Source of the DNA: Nocardioides allogilvus
GTDB taxonomy: Bacteria; Actinomycetota; Actinomycetes; Propionibacteriales; Nocardioidaceae
Length of the DNA: 64,000 nucleotides
Assembly (NCBI RefSeq): GCF_003047285.1
Contig: NZ_PZYX01000010.1
Coordinates: forward strand, 1-64,000
Reading direction: 5' to 3'
Both the position numbers and the translations under genes were made by a program. Each line of letters begins with the position of its first letter. Positions within the stretch are counted from its first letter, which is position 1. Below are positions 1-8,636 of this stretch, piece after piece. The notes under the pieces were generated by a model. That model saw only the letters and a program-made list of their open reading frames with translations. It did not search any database and was not told where the DNA came from.

Positions 1-112
1 CGGCCATAGCGAAAGGGAAACACCCGGTCCCATACCGAACCCGGAAGTTAAGCCTTTCAGCGCCGATGGTACTGCAACCGAGAGGTTGTGGGAGAGTAGG
101 ACGCCGCCGGAC
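1..112 (+). rRNA. rrf: 5S ribosomal RNA, 5' end cut off by window edge
   Basis: The sequence matches the conserved actinobacterial 5S rRNA: loop segments CCCATACCGAACCCGGAAGT and GGGAGAGTAGGAC are present, and the 3' strand GCCGCCGGAC would close helix I with the missing first bases. Only a few 5' nucleotides are lost. It is presumably the last gene of an rrn operon whose 16S and 23S genes lie upstream of the window. The 3' end is placed by family resemblance. Confidence 0.95.
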
Positions 113-121
113 AACAATTGG

Positions 122-160
122 GCAGAGGCCACCTGGTGACAGGTGGCCTCTGCTGCATTT
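122..160 (+). terminator. rrn operon terminator hairpin
   Basis: A perfect 14-bp inverted repeat, GCAGAGGCCACCTG (122-135) and its complement (140-153), has a GTGA loop and is followed by TGCATTT. It lies about 10 nt after the 5S gene, as expected for an intrinsic rRNA operon terminator. Confidence 0.9.
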
Positions 161-259
161 GGTGGCTGCATCTTGGCGCCATCACCAGTACCGTGTCATC
201 GCACGCCCCATCTGACTTACATCTGCACAGTGAGCTAGCACCCCCGAAAGGTTTCTGTC

Positions 260-1192
260 GTGGCCGAGGAACGTCGTAGCCAGCGTCCACCCGCTCGAGG
301 CGGCTCCAAGCCGCCGGCGCGCGGTGGCACCTCCTCCAGCCGGGGCGGAAAGCCGGACACCCGCGGCGGCAAGCCCGACTCCCGCGGCGGTCGTCCTGAC
401 GCGCGTGGCGGCAAGCCGACGTCGCGCGACACCCGTGGCGGTGCCGATCGCAAGCGCGAAGGCGACTGGAAGCGTCCCCGTGAGGAACAGCGTCCACGCA
501 CGGTCGACCAGGCTGAGTACGACGGTCCGCCGCTGCCCGAGGAGCTCACCGGGCAAGAGCTCGACCGCGCCGTGATCAACCAGCTGAAGGGCCTGCCCGA
601 GAAGCTGGCCGCGCGCGTCGCGCGGCACCTGGCGGCTGCCGGGATGATGATCGACGACGACGCGGAGACGGCCTACCGGCACACCCTCGCTGCGAGGGCG
701 CGCGCCTCACGCATTGCCATCGTGCGCGAAGCCGTGGGCGAGGCGGCCTACGCCGCCGGTCACTACTCCGTGGCGCTGGCTGAGCTGCGCGCTGCCAAGC
801 GGATGAACGGTGCCACCGCCTACCTGCCGATGATGGCCGACTGCCACCGTGCACTCGGCAACCCCGAGCAGTCGCTCAAGCTCGCCAAGAGCCCCTCGGT
901 CGCCAACTTCGCGCCCGACGCCAAGGCCGAGATGACGCTCGTCGAGGCGGGTGCCCGTCGTGACATGGGTCAGCTGGATGCCGCGCTGCGCACCCTGGAG
1001 CTGGCCCCGCTGATGTCGAAGAGCCGCTCGCCGTGGGTGGTGCGCCTTCGTTACGCCTATGCCGACACGCTCGAGGTGGCCGGCCGCGAGGCCGACGCGC
1101 TGGCCTGGTTCCACCGGACCAACGCCATCGACAGCGAGCAGCTGACGGACGCGGCCGAGCGGGCCGAGCTGTTGGAGAAGCGGAACGTCTGA
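260..1192 (+). CDS. RGG-rich, helical-repeat (TPR-like) protein of unknown function
   Basis: Encodes 310 residues from a GTG start. Residues 10-60 are a basic low-complexity segment with seven RGG triplets, several in a 7-residue register (RGGKPDT, RGGKPDS, RGGRPDA), a composition known from RNA-binding tails. The rest is Ala/Leu/Arg-rich and helical, with TPR-like periodicity (AAYAAGHYSVALAELRAAKR, DMGQLDAALRTLELAP). There is no signal peptide or membrane segment, so it should be cytoplasmic. It lies directly downstream of the rRNA operon terminator. Related proteins beside rrn operons in actinobacteria are usually annotated only as TPR or hypothetical proteins. RNA or ribosome association is inference from tail and position. 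Confidence 0.8.
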   Translation: MAEERRSQRPPARGGSKPPARGGTSSSRGGKPDTRGGKPDSRGGRPDARGGKPTSRDTRGGADRKREGDWKRPREEQRPRTVDQAEYDGPPLPEELTGQELDRAVINQLKGLPEKLAARVARHLAAAGMMIDDDAETAYRHTLAARARASRIAIVREAVGEAAYAAGHYSVALAELRAAKRMNGATAYLPMMADCHRALGNPEQSLKLAKSPSVANFAPDAKAEMTLVEAGARRDMGQLDAALRTLELAPLMSKSRSPWVVRLRYAYADTLEVAGREADALAWFHRTNAIDSEQLTDAAERAELLEKRNV

Positions 1193-1217
1193 GCGGGCGA
1201 TCTGCCACGATTCGCCC

Positions 1218-2105
1218 ATGCGCGTAGATCCACCCACCCTCGAGGGGACCGCTGCCGTGCGTGGCGGTCGCCAGCTCAGCTTCGCGGAGTACGGCCCGGC
1301 GGACGGGCGACCGATCGTGTGGATGCACGGCACACCGGGCGCCCGCCGCCAGATCCCGATCGAGGCCCGCGCGTTCGCGGCCGAGCTCGGAGTCCGCATC
1401 ATCGGGATCGACCGGCCGGGCATCGGCGGGTCCTCGCCGTACCTCTACAAGGACGTCCTGGAGTGGACCGAGGACCTCCGGCTGCTGCTGGACGCCCTCG
1501 GCGTCGAGACGTTCCGTCTGGTCGGCCTGTCCGGCGGCGGTCCCTACGTGCTGGCGGCCGGCGCTGCCATGCCGGATCGGGTGCTCGCGGCCGCGGTGCT
1601 CGGCGGGGTCGCTCCGACGCGTGGTGTCGATGCGGCGCCGGGCGGGCTGATCCAGCTCGCGGTGCGCTGCGCGCCGCTGCTCGGTCCGATGCGCCTGCCC
1701 GCGGGGTTCGCCATCTCCCAGGGCATCCGCCTCGTGCGCCCCTTGGCGGGCCCCGTTCTCGACCTGTACGGCGCGGTGCAGCCCGCGGGGGACAGGAACC
1801 TGCTCGCACGCCCTGAGTTCAAGGCGATGTTCCTCGACGACCTGCTCAACGGCTCCCGCACCCAGATGAGCGCTCCGCTGGCCGACCTGATCCTGTTCAC
1901 ACGCGAGTGGGGCTTCGCCCTGGCCGACGTGCGGGTGCCGGTGCGCTGGTGGCACGGCGACGCCGACCACATCGTGCCCTTCGCCCACGGCCAGCACTGC
2001 GTGGGCCGGTTGCCCGATGCCACCATGACGGTGATCGACGGGGAGAGCCACCTCGGCGGGCTGGGCATCACCCGCGACGTGATCACCTCGATCCTGGACG
2101 CGTGA
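1218..2105 (+). CDS. alpha/beta hydrolase
   Basis: A 295-residue alpha/beta-hydrolase fold protein. It shows the oxyanion-hole motif HGTPG (residues 38-42), a nucleophile elbow GLSGG with Ser105, an Asp-bearing segment WHGDADHIVPF near the C-terminus and a late His in GESHLGG, completing a Ser-Asp-His triad. No signal peptide is seen. It follows the RGG protein by 25 nt and may be cotranscribed, although CACGAT 7 nt before the ATG could be a weak leaderless -10. The substrate cannot be predicted; esterase, lipase or epoxide-hydrolase-like activity is possible. Confidence 0.88.
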   Translation: MRVDPPTLEGTAAVRGGRQLSFAEYGPADGRPIVWMHGTPGARRQIPIEARAFAAELGVRIIGIDRPGIGGSSPYLYKDVLEWTEDLRLLLDALGVETFRLVGLSGGGPYVLAAGAAMPDRVLAAAVLGGVAPTRGVDAAPGGLIQLAVRCAPLLGPMRLPAGFAISQGIRLVRPLAGPVLDLYGAVQPAGDRNLLARPEFKAMFLDDLLNGSRTQMSAPLADLILFTREWGFALADVRVPVRWWHGDADHIVPFAHGQHCVGRLPDATMTVIDGESHLGGLGITRDVITSILDA

Positions 2106-2270
2106 GCCGCGCGCGACACGCAGTCGTTCTGGCCTGTCCCATTGGCAAACTCATGCCCCATGGGTCACAATGGGGGTCTAATCACACACGTGTCACTCCC
2201 ACTCCTTGAAACCGTCGCACAGACCGCTGGGGAAGGCGCATCTCAGCGTCGGAACTTCAAGGAGGTCACG

Positions 2271-2798
2271 GTGACCACAAGCACTCACGCCCGCCCGGAT
2301 GTTGCCGGGACCCGGGGCATTCTTTACGTGCACTCAGCGCCCTCTGCTCTCTGCCCTCACATCGAGTGGGCCGTGGGCGGAGTGCTCGGCGTTGCCGTGA
2401 GCCTTGACTGGATCCCGCAGCCCGCACAGCCGGGCAGCTACCGCGCTGAGCTGTCGTGGGTGGGCTCGGTGGGCTCCGCGGCCTCCGTCGCCTCCGCGCT
2501 GCGTGGCTGGAACCACCTCCGCTTCGAGATCACCGAGGAGCCGAGCAGTGCCAGCGAGGGCACGCGCTTCTCCTACACGCCCGAGCTGGGTGTCTTCCAC
2601 GCGGTGACCGGCCTGCACGGCGACATCATGATCCCCGAGGACCGGCTCAAGGCCGCGGTCGTGAAGGCCGCCCTCGGCGACACCACGCTGCTCAACGAGA
2701 TCGACAAGCTGTTGGGCAAGCCGTGGGACGACGAGCTCGAGACCTTCCGGCACGCCGGCGACGGTGCCCCCGTCCGTTGGCTGCACCAGGTCGTCTGA
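2271..2798 (+). CDS. DUF3145 domain protein
   Basis: A 175-residue protein belonging to the actinobacteria-restricted DUF3145 family, recognised by the segment GILYVHSAPSALCPHIEWAV near the N-terminus and the ending VRWLHQVV. The GTG at 2271 is preferred because an AAGGAGG ribosome site lies 6 nt upstream; the frame is open further 5' but without such a site. Function is unknown. The family is highly conserved in gene content across actinobacteria, suggesting a housekeeping role, and no catalytic motif is evident. Confidence 0.9.
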   Translation: MTTSTHARPDVAGTRGILYVHSAPSALCPHIEWAVGGVLGVAVSLDWIPQPAQPGSYRAELSWVGSVGSAASVASALRGWNHLRFEITEEPSSASEGTRFSYTPELGVFHAVTGLHGDIMIPEDRLKAAVVKAALGDTTLLNEIDKLLGKPWDDELETFRHAGDGAPVRWLHQVV

Positions 2799-2804
2799 GC
2801 ATCC

Positions 2805-3998
2805 GTGGGTCACGGCCACTCGCACTCGCATCGCGCCGTCGACGTGCGCACGTCCGCGCCGGTCACGCGACTGCTGCTGATCCTGCTCGCCCTGACGGCG
2901 GTCGCGACGGTGATCGGCCTGGGCGTGCTGTGGCCGAGCGGCGAACGGCCGACCACGCCGTACTCCGCAGCAGGCGTGAGCTATCCCGACGGTGAGGTGC
3001 TCCGCGTGGGCGATCCCTGTCCCGTCGTCACCGAGGAGTCCACCGAGTTCCCCGACGTCTGCGACGACGTCGACGTACACCTCGACGACGCCGGTGAGGT
3101 GACCGGGCTGCGGGTGCCGCCCGGCGTCGCGGACGCCGTCCGTGTCGGAGACCGTGTCACGCTCGTCGCCATCCCGAAGGAGGGCGCTGACACGCCCGAC
3201 TACGGCTGGGTGGGCGTGGACCGCAAGCCGCCGCTGGGCTGGCTGGCGCTGGCCTTCCTGCTCGTCGTCGCGGTGATCGCGCGGGTCCGTGGCCTGCTGG
3301 CGATCCTCGGCCTGGTCTTCGCCGGGCTGGTCATGGGCTACTTCATGCTCCCTGCGCTGCTGGCGGGGGAGTCCGGCCTGGCCGTCGCCCTCGTCGGCTC
3401 GACGGCGATCATGTTCGTCGTCCTCTACCTCGCCCACGGCCCGTCGGTGCGTACGTCGACGGCGCTGGCCGGCACCCTGGTCGGCCTGCTCATCACCGCC
3501 GGCATCGGACTGGTGGCCATCAGCACGGCGCGGCTGAGCGGGCTGGGCGACGAGTCGAGCCTGCTGCTGCGCAACCAGGCCGACCAGCTGGACTTCCGTG
3601 GGCTGCTCACCTGCGCCGTGATCGTCGCCGGTCTCGGTGTGCTCAACGACGTGACCATCACCCAGAGCTCGTCGGTGTGGGAGCTGCGCGAGGCCGCGCC
3701 GCAGCTCACCAGGCGTCAGCTCTTCACGTCCGGCATGCGCATCGGGCGCGACCACATCGCCTCGACGATCTACACGATCGTCTTCGCCTATGCAGGCACG
3801 GCCGTGGCCACGATGCTGCTCATCTCGCTCTACGACCGGCCGTTGATCGACATCCTCAGCGACGAGGCCATCGCGGAGGAGGTCGCGCGGACGCTTGCCT
3901 CGGCCATCGGCCTGGTGCTGGCCGTGCCGGTGACCACCGCGATCGCAGCCGCGACCGTGGCGCCAGCGGTCAGGGACGACTCAGCCGGAACCGCGTGA
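2805..3998 (+). CDS. YibE/F family multipass membrane protein
   Basis: A 397-residue integral membrane protein of the YibE/F-like family. It begins with a short His-rich tail (GHGHSHSH), then one membrane span (about residues 22-45), an extracytoplasmic soluble domain (about 50-140), and a block of roughly seven hydrophobic helices to the C-terminus. The starting GTG is 6 nt after the DUF3145 stop, so the two are probably cotranscribed. The family is of unknown function, with a transporter role suggested in the literature. The His-rich N-terminus could bind metal, but that is inference. The 3' end overlaps the converging downstream gene by 29 bp. Confidence 0.88.
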   Translation: MGHGHSHSHRAVDVRTSAPVTRLLLILLALTAVATVIGLGVLWPSGERPTTPYSAAGVSYPDGEVLRVGDPCPVVTEESTEFPDVCDDVDVHLDDAGEVTGLRVPPGVADAVRVGDRVTLVAIPKEGADTPDYGWVGVDRKPPLGWLALAFLLVVAVIARVRGLLAILGLVFAGLVMGYFMLPALLAGESGLAVALVGSTAIMFVVLYLAHGPSVRTSTALAGTLVGLLITAGIGLVAISTARLSGLGDESSLLLRNQADQLDFRGLLTCAVIVAGLGVLNDVTITQSSSVWELREAAPQLTRRQLFTSGMRIGRDHIASTIYTIVFAYAGTAVATMLLISLYDRPLIDILSDEAIAEEVARTLASAIGLVLAVPVTTAIAAATVAPAVRDDSAGTA

Positions 3999-4461
3999 CC
4001 GGGACGTCGACCTGGTTGGCCGTGGACGGGTCGTCGTACCAGTTGAGGACCGAGCGGATGCGGAACGTGCCGGGCACGGTGGCGCCCCGGCACAACCGGT
4101 AGGTCAACGTGTCGATGGCGTCGTCGTTGGGGCTGATGACCGCGAACGACGCGACGCTCTTGCCGCGCCGGTCGACGATGGACGACTCGAGGGTCCAGTC
4201 ATCGGTCGGGACCTCGACGTCGTAGGTGATGGAGTAGGTGTGGCAGCCCCTGCGCAGCTTCTGGTCGCGGGCCGTGATGGTGGCGCGCTCGACGACCTCC
4301 CCTGACGCCGGCTGCTCCGCCTGCTCCGTGTCGCCGGTCAGGCCGTGGAGGAGGTCGCTGAGCGGGTCGCTCGTGAGCGCTTGGGCGGGAGTCGAGAACG
4401 TCAGCACGATCGCGGCGCTCGCCAGCAGCGAGACGACGTGGACGGCGGGACGGCGGGACAT
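3970..4461 (-). CDS. exported protein of unknown function
   Basis: A 163-residue protein with a Sec signal peptide: basic start MSRRP, hydrophobic core, and a likely AQA cleavage site near residue 29. The mature part contains two cysteines (GCHTYS and YRLCRG) about 60 residues apart that could form a disulfide, in a beta-rich context. The ATG at 4461 is chosen because AAGGAG lies upstream; the frame remains open beyond it into sequence without signal-peptide character. It resembles the exported protein at 57.9 kb only in general style. Function is not recognised. Confidence 0.75.
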   Translation of the reverse strand: MSRRPAVHVVSLLASAAIVLTFSTPAQALTSDPLSDLLHGLTGDTEQAEQPASGEVVERATITARDQKLRRGCHTYSITYDVEVPTDDWTLESSIVDRRGKSVASFAVISPNDDAIDTLTYRLCRGATVPGTFRIRSVLNWYDDPSTANQVDVPVTRFRLSRP

Positions 4462-4546
4462 CAGGAGCTCCTTGTCGACGTGACCATGAACACAGGCACA
4501 ACGCGTGGCTGGCGCCGGCGTTATGCCGCGGAGGACTTCCGCAGCC

Positions 4547-5977
4547 TCACAGGGGGATGTTGCCGTGCTGGCCGCGGCGCACGCCCGCGGTGTCGATCTC
4601 GTGACGGAAGGCCGCGGCGATGGCGCTGCGTGTGCGGGACGGGTCGACGACCTCGTCGACGACGCCGATCTCGACGGCCTTGTCGACGCCACCGGCGATG
4701 CGCTCGTGCTCGGCGGCCAGCTCGGCCTCGACGCGCGGGCGGATCTCGGGGGACACCTCGGCGAGCTTGCGCCGGTGCAGGATCCGGATGGCGGCCACCG
4801 AGCCCATCACCGCCACCTCCGCACCCGGCCACGCCAGGACGCGGGTGGCTCCGAGCGAGCGCGCGTTCATGGCGATGTAGGCGCCGCCGTACGTCTTGCG
4901 CGTCACCAGCGTCACGCGCGGGACCACGCACTCGCCGAACGCGTGCAGCAGCTTCGCGCCGCGGCGTACGACACCGTCCCACTCCTGGCCGACACCCGGG
5001 AGGTAGCCCGGGACGTCGACGAGCACGATGAGGGGGATGGCGAACGCGTCGCACATCCGCACGAAGCGGGACGCCTTCTCGGCGGACAGCGAGTCGAGGC
5101 AGCCACCCAGCCGGAGCGGGTTGTTGGCGACCACACCGACGGTGCGACCGCCGAACCGGCCCAGCGCCGTGACGATGTTGGGGGCCCAGCGGGCGTGCAG
5201 CTCCTGCATGGTGTCGTCGTCGAGCACCGCCTCGACGAGCGGGTGCACGTCGTAGGCGCGCTTCTTGGACTCCGGGAGGATGGCTTCGAGGTCGCGGTCC
5301 TCGACCGAGTCCTGGTCGAGGCTGCCCTGCGCGCCCAGCAGCGAGGCGACGATGCGCGCCCGGTCGAGCGCCTCGTGCTCGGACTCGGTGAGGATGTGGA
5401 CGACGCCGGACCTGCGGCCGTGCGGCTCGGGACCACCGAGACGCAGCATGTCGACGTCCTCGCCGGTGACCGAGCGGACCACGTCGGGGCCGGTGACGAA
5501 GATCCGGCCCTCGGGCCCGAGGATCACCACGTCGGTGAGCGCGGGGCCGTAGGCGGCGCCACCGGCGGCCGGGCCGAGCACCACCGAGATCTGCGGGATC
5601 TTGCCGGACGCCTGGGTCATCACCTGGAAGATCCGGCCGACGGCGTGCAGGGACAGGACGCCCTCGGCGAGCCGTGCGCCACCGGAGTGCCACAGGCCGA
5701 TGATGGGGACGCCGTCGGTGATGGCGCGGTGGTAGGCGTCGACCACGACCCGACAGCCGAGGTCACCCATGGCGCCGCCCATGACGGTGGCGTCGCTGCA
5801 GAAGGCGACCGCCGTGGTGCCGTGCACCCGGCCGATGGCGGCCAGCATGCCCGAGTCGTCGTCCTCGGTGAGCAGCTCGAGGCTGCCCTCGTCGAAGAGC
5901 GCGGTGAGGCGGTGGACCGGGTTGCGCGGGTCCTGGTCGCGGGGCAGCTTGGCGGGCTTGGCTGCGGTGGCGGTCAT
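4547..5977 (-). CDS. accD: acyl-CoA carboxylase carboxyltransferase (beta) subunit
   Basis: A 476-residue carboxyltransferase subunit with N- and C-terminal crotonase-like halves, matching AccD/PccB proteins. Oxyanion-hole glycine motifs are visible (SGGARLAEG, GPAAGGAAYG, YGGAYIAMN). With a biotinylated alpha subunit it would make malonyl-CoA or methylmalonyl-CoA from the acyl-CoA. As last gene of the fab cluster, with its ATG overlapping the fabF stop (TGATG), it is most likely the malonyl-CoA-forming subunit, comparable to mycobacterial AccD6. No biotin carboxylase gene is in the window. Acetyl- versus propionyl-CoA preference cannot be settled by eye. Confidence 0.93.
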   Translation of the reverse strand: MTATAAKPAKLPRDQDPRNPVHRLTALFDEGSLELLTEDDDSGMLAAIGRVHGTTAVAFCSDATVMGGAMGDLGCRVVVDAYHRAITDGVPIIGLWHSGGARLAEGVLSLHAVGRIFQVMTQASGKIPQISVVLGPAAGGAAYGPALTDVVILGPEGRIFVTGPDVVRSVTGEDVDMLRLGGPEPHGRRSGVVHILTESEHEALDRARIVASLLGAQGSLDQDSVEDRDLEAILPESKKRAYDVHPLVEAVLDDDTMQELHARWAPNIVTALGRFGGRTVGVVANNPLRLGGCLDSLSAEKASRFVRMCDAFAIPLIVLVDVPGYLPGVGQEWDGVVRRGAKLLHAFGECVVPRVTLVTRKTYGGAYIAMNARSLGATRVLAWPGAEVAVMGSVAAIRILHRRKLAEVSPEIRPRVEAELAAEHERIAGGVDKAVEIGVVDEVVDPSRTRSAIAAAFRHEIDTAGVRRGQHGNIPL

Positions 5978-7215
5978 CAGGCGCTGCCGAACGCCACGGC
6001 GACGTTGGCGCCGCCGAAGCCGAAGGAGTTGTTGAGGGCCACGATGTCGCCGTCCGGCAGGGCACGAGCCGAGGTCGGGATGTCGAGGTCGACCTCCGGA
6101 TCCTTGTCGTCCAGGTTGATGGTCGGCGGGCTCGTGCGGTTCGTGAGCGCGAGCACGGTGGCGACCGCCTCCAGTGCGCCGGCGCCACCGAGGAGGTGAC
6201 CGGTCATCGACTTGGTGCTCGTGACGACGCACTGCTCGACGTGCTTGCCGAGGACGGTGTGCAGCATCAGGCCCTCGGCGATGTCTCCCTTGGGGGTGGA
6301 GGTCGCGTGGGCGTTGACGTGCACCACGGTGGCCGGGTCGACGTCACCCTCGCGCAGCGCCATCTGGATGGCGCGGGTGCCGCCGCGGCCCTCGGGGTCG
6401 GGCTGGGCGATGTCGTGGGCGTCGTTGCTGATGCCGGCACCGAGGGCGTAGGCGTAGATGTGGGCGCCGCGGGCGCGGGCGTGCTCCTCGGACTCGAGGA
6501 CGAGGACGGCACCGCCCTCGCCGAGGACGAACCCGTCGCGGGCCGTGTCCCACGGGCGGGAGACGGTCGTCGGGTCGCCCTCGTTCTTGGAGAGCGCCAT
6601 CATGTTGGCGAAGGCCGCCATGGGCAGCGGGTGGATCGCGGCCTCGGTGCCACCGGCCAGCACCACGTCGGCGCGGCCCAGGCGGATCAGGTCGATGGCC
6701 ATCGCGATCGCCTCGTTGCCGGACGCGCAGGCCGAGGTCGGGGCGTGCACGGCGCCGCGTGCGCCGTACTTGAGGCTCACGTTGGCCGCCGGGGCGTTGG
6801 GCATGAGCATGGGTACGGCGAGGGGGGAGACGCGACGCGCACCCTTCTCGAGCAGGGTGTCGTAGTTGGTCAGCAGCGTGGTCACGCCACCGATGCCGGA
6901 GGCCAAGGACACGGCGAGACGTTCGGGCTCGAGTCCCGAGCCCTCCAGGCCGGCGTCGGCCCAGGCCTGGTCGGCGGCGACCATGGCGAACTGGCTGGCC
7001 CGGTCGAGACGGCGCGCCTTGACGCGCTCGAGGACCTCGGACGGCTCGACGGCAACACGGCCACCGATCTTGACCGGGAGCTGCTCGACCCACTCGTCGT
7101 CGAGGTGCCGGATGCCGGACCGACCCGCGAGCAGGGCGTCCCAGGTGGAGGTGACGTCACCGCCGACCGGGGAGGTGGCTCCGAGTCCGGTGACGACTAC
7201 GCGAGTCGAGGTCAT
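5977..7215 (-). CDS. fabF: beta-ketoacyl-ACP synthase II
   Basis: A 412-residue condensing enzyme of type II fatty-acid synthesis, extending acyl-ACP with malonyl-ACP. The Cys-His-His triad is complete: Cys163 in TSACASGNEA, His303 in NAHATSTPKGD and His340 in SMTGHLLGGAGA. The start MTSTRVVVTG matches the family N-terminus; upstream in-frame sequence looks non-coding. It follows acpP across a strong hairpin and is translationally coupled to accD. The KasA/KasB-like role is family knowledge. Confidence 0.95.
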   Translation of the reverse strand: MTSTRVVVTGLGATSPVGGDVTSTWDALLAGRSGIRHLDDEWVEQLPVKIGGRVAVEPSEVLERVKARRLDRASQFAMVAADQAWADAGLEGSGLEPERLAVSLASGIGGVTTLLTNYDTLLEKGARRVSPLAVPMLMPNAPAANVSLKYGARGAVHAPTSACASGNEAIAMAIDLIRLGRADVVLAGGTEAAIHPLPMAAFANMMALSKNEGDPTTVSRPWDTARDGFVLGEGGAVLVLESEEHARARGAHIYAYALGAGISNDAHDIAQPDPEGRGGTRAIQMALREGDVDPATVVHVNAHATSTPKGDIAEGLMLHTVLGKHVEQCVVTSTKSMTGHLLGGAGALEAVATVLALTNRTSPPTINLDDKDPEVDLDIPTSARALPDGDIVALNNSFGFGGANVAVAFGSA

Positions 7216-7262
7216 GTGGCTGTGTCCGTTCTGGTGGGAGTGCTGGCTGGGGGAAGCAGAGG

Positions 7263-7295
7263 GGCGGCCGGGCATCGGGTGGGTGCCCGGCCGCC
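7263..7295 (-). promoter_or_regulatory. strong intercistronic hairpin between acpP and fabF
   Basis: A perfect 12-bp inverted repeat, GGCGGCCGGGCA (7263-7274) and its complement (7284-7295), encloses a 9-nt loop. It lies just after the acpP stop in the minus-strand operon and has no U-tract. It may be a partial terminator or an mRNA-stabilising 3' structure that lets acpP be made in excess over downstream enzymes; that role is inference. Confidence 0.7.
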
Positions 7296-7301
7296 GTGGG
7301 C

Positions 7302-7547
7302 TCAGTCCTGCGAGCGCTCGATGAAGGCGACGGCGTCGCCGACGGTCTTGAGGTTCTTGACCTCGTCGTCGGGGATGGTCACGCCGAACTTCTCCTCGGC
7401 GGCCACGACCACCTCGACCATGGAGAGCGAGTCGACGTCGAGGTCGTCCACGAAGGACTTGTCGAGCTGAACGTCGTCGGCATCGATGCCGGCGACCTCG
7501 TTGACGATCTCGGCGAGGTCGGCGCGGATCTCTTCAGTGGTGGCCAT
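7302..7547 (-). CDS. acpP: acyl carrier protein
   Basis: An 81-residue acidic four-helix carrier protein. The phosphopantetheine attachment Ser40 sits in the signature DVDSLS, followed by the recognition helix MVEVVVAAEEKFGV. It carries acyl intermediates among FabD, FabH and FabF, all encoded beside it. The ATG is preceded by AAGGAAGG. The 72-nt gap to fabH and the hairpin after its stop suggest that its expression is set partly separately from its neighbours. Confidence 0.97.
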   Translation of the reverse strand: MATTEEIRADLAEIVNEVAGIDADDVQLDKSFVDDLDVDSLSMVEVVVAAEEKFGVTIPDDEVKNLKTVGDAVAFIERSQD

Positions 7548-7619
7548 GGGCCTTCCTTTCAGGAGGGGTGGTGCTGTGGTGGGTGTGAAAAATCGGGGTG
7601 GTGCACGGGCTGGAGCGGG

Positions 7620-8636
7620 TCAGGGGACGGTGACGACCTGGGCGGCGTAGGACAGCCCGGCGCCGAAGGCGATGAGCAGGGCGGTGTCGCCCGACTTGGC
7701 GTCACCCTCGGCGATCATCCGGTCGAGCGCCAGCGGCACCGACGCCGCGGAGGTGTTGCCCTGGTCGGCGATGTCGCGGGCGATCCGCACCCGGTCGGGC
7801 AGCTTCATCGAGCGGGCCATCGTGTCGATGATGCGCATGTTGGCCTGGTGGGGCACGAAGACGTCGAGCTCGTCGAGAGTGATGCCGGCCTTGTCGAGGG
7901 CCTGCTGGCCGACCTTGGCCATGGCAAAGGCTGCCCAGCGGAAGACAGCGCTGCCCTGCATCGTCAGGTGCGGCATCATGCCGCTGCCGGGCTCGTCGAC
8001 GGTGCCGACGACGTCGCGCCAGTCCTCGCGCTGTCGGATCAGGTCGAACTGCTCGCCGTCCGAGCCCCACACGACCGGCCCGATGCCCGGGGTGTCGCTG
8101 GGTCCGACGACCGCAGCTCCCGCACCGTCGGCGAAGATGAACGCCGTGCCGCGGTCGTTGAGGTCGAGGATGTCGGTGAGGCGCTCGACGCCGATGACCA
8201 GGACGTGACGGGCGCTGCCGGCGCGGACGAAGTCGGAGGCGAGCGAGATGCCGTGGCAGAAACCGGAGCACGCCGCGGAGATGTCGAAGGCCGCGGCCTG
8301 CTCGGTGCCGAGCTCGTGCGCGATCGCGGTGGCCACGGCCGGGGTCTGGAGCAGGTGGCTGACCGTCGCCACGACGACGCAGTCGATCTGCTTGGCATCG
8401 AGGCCGGCCCGCTCGATCGCGATCCGGGAGGCGGCGACGGACATCATCTGCACCGACTCCTCGGGCCCGGCCCATCGGCGCGACTTGATGCCGGAGCGCT
8501 GCTGGATCCACTCGTCGCTGGAGTCGATCGCCTCGACGACCTCGGCGTTGGGCACCGAGCGCACGGGGCGGTAGGCGCCGATCCCGAGGATCGCGGCGTG
8601 CGGAGCGCCGGTGACGGCGGAGAGCGTGCCGGTCAT
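7620..8636 (-). CDS. fabH: beta-ketoacyl-ACP synthase III
   Basis: A 338-residue initiating condensing enzyme joining acyl-CoA primers with malonyl-ACP. The catalytic triad is visible: Cys123 in AACSGFCHG, His263 in VPHQANMRI and Asn294 in DQGNTSAASV. The ATG at 8636 overlaps the fabD stop by one base (TGATG), so the two are translationally coupled. In actinobacteria the FabH primer preference sets branched versus straight chains, which cannot be read from sequence here. Confidence 0.96.
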   Translation of the reverse strand: MTGTLSAVTGAPHAAILGIGAYRPVRSVPNAEVVEAIDSSDEWIQQRSGIKSRRWAGPEESVQMMSVAASRIAIERAGLDAKQIDCVVVATVSHLLQTPAVATAIAHELGTEQAAAFDISAACSGFCHGISLASDFVRAGSARHVLVIGVERLTDILDLNDRGTAFIFADGAGAAVVGPSDTPGIGPVVWGSDGEQFDLIRQREDWRDVVGTVDEPGSGMMPHLTMQGSAVFRWAAFAMAKVGQQALDKAGITLDELDVFVPHQANMRIIDTMARSMKLPDRVRIARDIADQGNTSAASVPLALDRMIAEGDAKSGDTALLIAFGAGLSYAAQVVTVP

